Source of the DNA: an uncultured Chlorobiaceae bacterium
Lineage (GTDB): Bacteria; Bacteroidota; Chlorobiia; Chlorobiales; Chlorobiaceae
Assembly: GCA_903904495.1 (NCBI GenBank)
Contig: CAIVCU010000363.1
Span: 1 to 10,411 of the forward strand
Length of the DNA stretch: 10,411 nt
Direction: 5' to 3'
Shown here: positions 7,506 through 10,411 of the stretch, piece after piece
Layout of the letters: each line of letters begins with the position of its first letter
Numbering within the stretch: position 1 is the first letter of the stretch
Translations under genes and position numbers: made by a program
The notes under the pieces: model-generated
The model's database searches: none
Told to the model about the DNA's origin: nothing
What the model saw: only the letters and a program-made list of their open reading frames with translations

Positions 7506-7826
7506 TTATTGTAATTTTTCCTTGTACTTTTTGAGTTGCCGGCTCAAGGCCTCAACGCATGTGTCTATAGTCTGTTCATATGCCGCTCCGGATTCCTTTG
7601 CAACAAGAACATTCTGGGGTACATGCACCGTTATCTCGGCAAGCTTGTTTTTTTCAAAGTCATTTTTCTGATGATCCAGAATTATGTGACAACTGATAAT
7701 ACCCGGAAAAATTTTCAGAAGAGGAAGGACTGCATTGCGGGCATATTCTTCTATGTCGGTATGATTATTGGAGTGGCGTAAGGTAACCTTAACATTGACA
7801 ACATCACTAACAACAGCTTTAGTCAT
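7506..7826 (-). CDS. hpf: Ribosome hibernation promoting factor, short form
   Basis: A 106-residue protein of the ribosomal S30AE / HPF-RaiA family, which binds the 30S subunit in the channel used by mRNA and tRNA and inactivates or dimerises ribosomes in slow growth. The sequence follows the family pattern: an N-terminal strand (VNVKVTLRHSN, about 10-20), helix TDIEEYARNAVLPLLKIF (23-40), strands SCHIILDHQ (45-53) and LAEITVHVPQNVLVAKE (62-78), then helix AYEQTIDTCVEALSRQLKKY (82-101) with a basic tail. It lacks the C-terminal dimerisation domain of long HPF, so it is the short type. The open frame begins 14 codons earlier at a TTG, but the ATG at 7826 is decided by a GGAGG 5 nt upstream. 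Neighbouring hprK points to a shared role in nutrient or energy response (inference). An alternative name is RaiA/YfiA. Confidence 0.9.
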   Translation of the reverse strand: MTKAVVSDVVNVKVTLRHSNNHTDIEEYARNAVLPLLKIFPGIISCHIILDHQKNDFEKNKLAEITVHVPQNVLVAKESGAAYEQTIDTCVEALSRQLKKYKEKLQ

Positions 7827-7831
7827 AATAA

Positions 7832-7836
7832 CCTCC
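7832..7836 (-). promoter_or_regulatory. Strong Shine-Dalgarno of hpf
   Basis: GGAGG on the minus strand, separated by TTATT from the ATG whose first base is 7826. It is the only textbook ribosome binding site in the window and fixes the hpf start 14 codons inside the longest open frame. Confidence 0.85.
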
Positions 7837-7907
7837 GTTAAAATATGATGAACGTAATGAAGGAACAAGGCCCCGCTGAAAAGATAATAGGGGAGCCGAC
7901 AAAAGAC

Positions 7908-8918
7908 CTATGCGTTTGGATGTGCTTTCCGGTAAACCTCCTTCAAGCGCTCAAACGTAACGTGAGTATAGATTTCGGTAGTTGACAGGTTGCTGTGTCC
8001 AAGCATTTCACTGACACTTTTAAGATCTGCTCCACTGTTCAGCAGATGTGTGGCAAAACTGTGACGCAGTATATGTGGATTTTTCTGTTTTTGTTCAGTG
8101 ACCGAAACGAGGTGCTTTCTGGTCAATCTTTGGACAAGCACGGGATAAATCTTTTTGCCTGTATTTGTAATAAAAACAAACCGTAAGGCTGGGGTATCCG
8201 CCGTTGTAGGTATTCTAAAGAAGTTTCCCCGTACTTCAAAATATTTTTTAAGCGCTTCAATGCACGCGTTGCCAACCGGAACAATTCTCTGCTTGCTGCC
8301 TTTTCCTGTCAGCTTCACATAGCCGTTGTCAAGATCAAGACTATCCATTGTCAGTCCGATAAGCTCTGAAATACGAAGCCCGCTGCCATAAAGCAGTTCT
8401 AAAATGCTCCGATCCCGTTCCAGGACAAAAGACTCTTCGAGCACGTTTTTTTCAGGGTTACTGCTTTGGATCAAACTATCCGGCAGCACCTTATTAAAAA
8501 GCTTCTCAGTCTGCTGTTCAGTCAAAAAACCTGGAACACGCCGAGGGAACTTCGGTGCAGTGATATAGGAAAACACAGAGCTCTTTATATGTCCGGTTTC
8601 CAGCAGATACCGGTAAAAGCTTTTAACCGCAGCAAGTTTTCTGGCAATGGATCGCTGCTGAATGCCCCGTTCGATCAATGACACAAAAAAAAGCCGCACA
8701 TCGACCGCTGTTACCTGCTCTGGATTAAAGCAGCTTGCATCGGTAAGCTTGAAATGGCGGACAAGAAATGAAATAAACTGAACAAGATCGGTTCTGTAAG
8801 CAATAACAGTATTGGGTGAGAGATTTTTACGGCTCCTGAGTTGTCCAAGAAAGTCACTGACAGGAAGTGACTTTTCCAGCAATAGTTCAGGTGAGGGGGA
8901 TGACGATGAATTCTTCAT
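7908..8918 (-). CDS. xerC: Tyrosine recombinase XerC (Xer site-specific recombinase)
   Basis: A 336-residue tyrosine recombinase that, with a second Xer protein, resolves chromosome dimers at a dif site during division. The N-terminal SAM-like core-binding domain spans about 15-120 (NLSPNTVIAYRTDL at 32-45; SIARKLAAVKSFYRYL at 90-105). The catalytic domain has a full active site: Arg182 (YGSGLRISEL), Lys206 (TGKGSKQR), His282 and Arg285 (PHILRHSFATH), His308 (LGHSNLSTT) and nucleophile Tyr317 (EIYTHV). The spacings from Arg285 to His308 to Tyr317 (23 and 9) equal those of E. coli XerD. PKFPRRVP, YGSGLR, GKGSKQR and the AHPNA end resemble XerC more than XerD, but the pair is hard to separate by eye, and XerD is the alternative. 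About 20 residues between 145 and 168 form a longer linker than in E. coli. The ATG overlaps the stop of the upstream gene (ATGA) without a ribosome binding site, implying coupled translation. Confidence 0.88.
   Translation of the reverse strand: MKNSSSSPSPELLLEKSLPVSDFLGQLRSRKNLSPNTVIAYRTDLVQFISFLVRHFKLTDASCFNPEQVTAVDVRLFFVSLIERGIQQRSIARKLAAVKSFYRYLLETGHIKSSVFSYITAPKFPRRVPGFLTEQQTEKLFNKVLPDSLIQSSNPEKNVLEESFVLERDRSILELLYGSGLRISELIGLTMDSLDLDNGYVKLTGKGSKQRIVPVGNACIEALKKYFEVRGNFFRIPTTADTPALRFVFITNTGKKIYPVLVQRLTRKHLVSVTEQKQKNPHILRHSFATHLLNSGADLKSVSEMLGHSNLSTTEIYTHVTFERLKEVYRKAHPNA
8850..8874. repeat. 9-bp inverted repeat inside the 5' part of xerC
   Basis: AAAGTCACT (8850-8858) and AGTGACTTT (8866-8874) are perfect complements around a 7-nt loop. 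It lies about 45-69 nt inside xerC and encodes part of the segment before the core-binding domain. It could form an mRNA hairpin near the start of translation; chance is also possible. Confidence 0.55.
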
Positions 8919-9778
8919 GAAAATGCAACACAGACAAGTTCCTCTTTATTTTTAAGGTAATACAAATTTTCGCTCCGTATCAGAAAATTGTTCAGGCAGG
9001 GTTTTTCCACACCCTCCTCCATAGAGTCGGCATAGACAAGAGAGTCCGTGCTCCACACTTTAAGAAAAGAGTGCCATAGACCTGTCAACTCTTGCTGTTC
9101 ATGCAAAGCGACAACAGTCAATGAACCCTGAACAATACACTCACAGCGGGTTGTTTCGGTGATACCTGCCCGATGCAAGGCCATGCACTCTTCAGTCATC
9201 TCTTCCGTAACAAACTCGGGTAGAATAACCTGCTGTCGTTCTTCCTCGTGTTTAACCTCCTGCCTTATTGCATTAACCGCAGGACTATCAAGGCCGAGGG
9301 GACAAATATCCTCACCGGTAAAAGGATCAATAAGCAGAAAATGCCGCTCCGGGAAGCCGCCAAAAACAGAAAGCTGATACACAAGAAACGCGTGATCAAG
9401 ATTTGCTGCAAAACTGATATCCGGCCGTGACCAGACCACCTTGTCAGCCCTGAGATCAATCGCCCATATTCCCTTATGTTCAGGGCTTTGTGAGTGATAG
9501 GCATAGCAATAGATTAGACTGCCGAGCGTTGTTTCAAGCCCTACAAACCACCCCTCACCGGCAGGAACAGGATGATGGTGATCCATCAACAGATAATCAT
9601 CGCGAATAACCTTGCCGGTCATTATATCAATACAGAAAAACAATGCCCTCCGGTTGACAGCAAAACGCTTCTGACCGATAAGGTCACCGGTTTCTATAAA
9701 CATGAGCTGCCAGATAAGCGCACCATTGCCGGCATCATATCGCCAGCGTACCGAAAGCTGCTTTTCCCTGCTCTCCAT
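8915..9778 (-). CDS. DUF4905-like conserved protein, function unknown
   Basis: A 287-residue soluble protein with no signal peptide or membrane segment. It resembles the DUF4905 family known from Chlorobi and Bacteroidetes; I recognise this by overall pattern, not by a defined motif. What can be seen: repeated short strand-rich units with a beta-propeller flavour, such as LFFCIDIMTGKVIRDD (47-62), IWAIDLRADKVVWSRPD (104-120) and FLLIDPFTGEDICPL (146-160), where an aromatic/hydrophobic run plus D-x-x-T-G-x turn recalls PQQ/WD-type blades. An acidic stretch near 175-200 (EEERQQ, EEMTEE) interrupts them. Six cysteines are scattered without a metal-site pattern. The start ATG overlaps the methyltransferase stop (TAATG) with AGAAGAG just upstream, and the stop overlaps the xerC start (ATGA), so it is made together with both. 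No enzymatic role can be claimed. Confidence 0.72.
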   Translation of the reverse strand: MESREKQLSVRWRYDAGNGALIWQLMFIETGDLIGQKRFAVNRRALFFCIDIMTGKVIRDDYLLMDHHHPVPAGEGWFVGLETTLGSLIYCYAYHSQSPEHKGIWAIDLRADKVVWSRPDISFAANLDHAFLVYQLSVFGGFPERHFLLIDPFTGEDICPLGLDSPAVNAIRQEVKHEEERQQVILPEFVTEEMTEECMALHRAGITETTRCECIVQGSLTVVALHEQQELTGLWHSFLKVWSTDSLVYADSMEEGVEKPCLNNFLIRSENLYYLKNKEELVCVAFS

Positions 9779-10411
9779 TAACTCTTCTTTTGTCTTGTCA
9801 ATTTGTAGATATTCACAGAAACCTCCTTCGGTCCTCCTGTGTACTTCCTCGGAAAAGGAGTTATTGAAAAATTATTTTCAGCGGCAAGCTCAAGAAATTG
9901 TTCAGCCATTCTCCTTCTCGGATCTGCAATGTATGCCGCACCATCCGGTTTCAGAAGTTTATCCATCGCTGTCACAATCGGAAGCAGGTTGACCCTTTCA
10001 TAAAGCACATCTGCTGCAAACAGCAGATCAAACTGTTCACTGCACTTCACCATTCGCCAGTCAAGCCGGTCGAGTTCAAAAGTCACCTTGTTTTTCAAGG
10101 CGTTATAGCGCACAAAACGAAGAGCTTCAAGAGAGTAGTCTGTAACGAGAACACTGGCACCTTTCCACGCAGCAACAGTCGAAGCCATTCCAACACCAGA
10201 ACCTATCTCAATCACGCGCTGACCCTTAAGCAAAAGCTCATCGGCAATAAATGATGAAAGGGTTATAGCTGAGGGCCATATTTCCGCCCAGTAAGGCATC
10301 TGCTCATCCTTGATGAACTCTTCCGGCGATATCCTGTCAAGAAGAGCATAACTGTCAAGAACACTCAAAAAGCTGAAAGAGTGCCCTCCGAAGGTATAAA
10401 GCGCTTCTGTA
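9778..10411 (-). CDS. Class I SAM-dependent methyltransferase (Methyltransf_16-like), N-terminus off window
   Basis: The visible ~210 residues carry a Rossmann-fold methyltransferase. PYWAEIWPSA precedes the fold, as in the Methyltransf_16 / ETFB-lysine / Nnt1-like group; motif I VIEIGSGVGMAS binds S-adenosylmethionine; VTDYSLEAL holds the acidic residue for the ribose; LLFAADVLYE is motif IV of this group; LLKPDGAAYIADPRRR follows. Members methylate protein lysines or small amines; the substrate here is unknown. A TTG at 10368 could be read as the start, but the same frame is open to the right edge and encodes YTFGGHSFSFLSVLD, which matches the short strand-rich N-terminus such proteins have ahead of PYWA. 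The gene is therefore most likely cut at its 5' end by the window. Its stop overlaps the next ATG (TAATG). Confidence 0.85.
   Translation of the reverse strand, partial: TEALYTFGGHSFSFLSVLDSYALLDRISPEEFIKDEQMPYWAEIWPSAITLSSFIADELLLKGQRVIEIGSGVGMASTVAAWKGASVLVTDYSLEALRFVRYNALKNKVTFELDRLDWRMVKCSEQFDLLFAADVLYERVNLLPIVTAMDKLLKPDGAAYIADPRRRMAEQFLELAAENNFSITPFPRKYTGGPKEVSVNIYKLTRQKKS

Noticed and set aside
7840..7868. Possible promoter before hpf: TTGTTC, 17-nt spacer, TATTTT on the minus strand
   Set aside because: Matches are poor, and the transcript would begin within the Shine-Dalgarno sequence, leaving no usable leader.
7827..7907. Imperfect GC-rich stem (CCCC/GGGG) between xerC and hpf as a terminator
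   Set aside because: Only four contiguous pairs around a long loop, with no T run after it on the transcribed strand.

Overview
The window looks like a chromosomal housekeeping stretch of a green sulfur bacterium (Chlorobium / Pelodictyon / Prosthecochloris group). The evidence is the combination of a single-chain pyruvate:ferredoxin oxidoreductase (nifJ), an HPr kinase/phosphorylase with no PTS gene in view, a DUF4905-like protein, short-form Hpf next to hprK, moderate GC content and mostly weak Shine-Dalgarno sequences. The genus assignment is inference (about 0.7 confidence); the species cannot be read from this sequence.

Layout. On the + strand only the 3' end of nifJ is present (left edge to 776). 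It converges on a long run of nine minus-strand genes, and a symmetrical A-tract/stem/T-tract terminator at about 803-840 separates the two transcription units. In transcription order (right to left) the run is: a class I SAM-dependent methyltransferase whose N-terminus lies off the right edge; a DUF4905-like protein; a XerC-type tyrosine recombinase; ribosome hibernation factor hpf; hprK; an oligopeptide-type (SBP_bac_5) solute-binding lipoprotein; a DppB/OppB-type permease; ruvB; and a TPR-repeat lipoprotein. Most joints are tight: TAATG between methyltransferase and DUF4905, ATGA between DUF4905 and xerC, 8 bp overlap between hprK and the binding protein, 6 bp between binding protein and permease, 33 bp between permease and ruvB, and about 20 bp overlap between ruvB and the TPR gene. 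The only gaps large enough to hold control elements are the ~81 bp before hpf (a strong ribosome binding site) and the ~88 bp before hprK (a perfect 10-bp GC-rich hairpin).

Functionally the run is mixed: DNA maintenance (XerC, RuvB), dormancy and carbon/energy signalling (Hpf, HprK), solute uptake (binding protein and permease, without the second permease or ATPases) and envelope (TPR lipoprotein). I see no mobile element, CRISPR array, tRNA/rRNA, phage gene or defence system, and no gene-free stretch over 300 bases. Nothing here clearly forms a new system. The most interesting points are the hpf-hprK pair with its hairpin leader, the incomplete ABC importer, and the DUF4905 gene fused by overlaps to a methyltransferase and a Xer recombinase.
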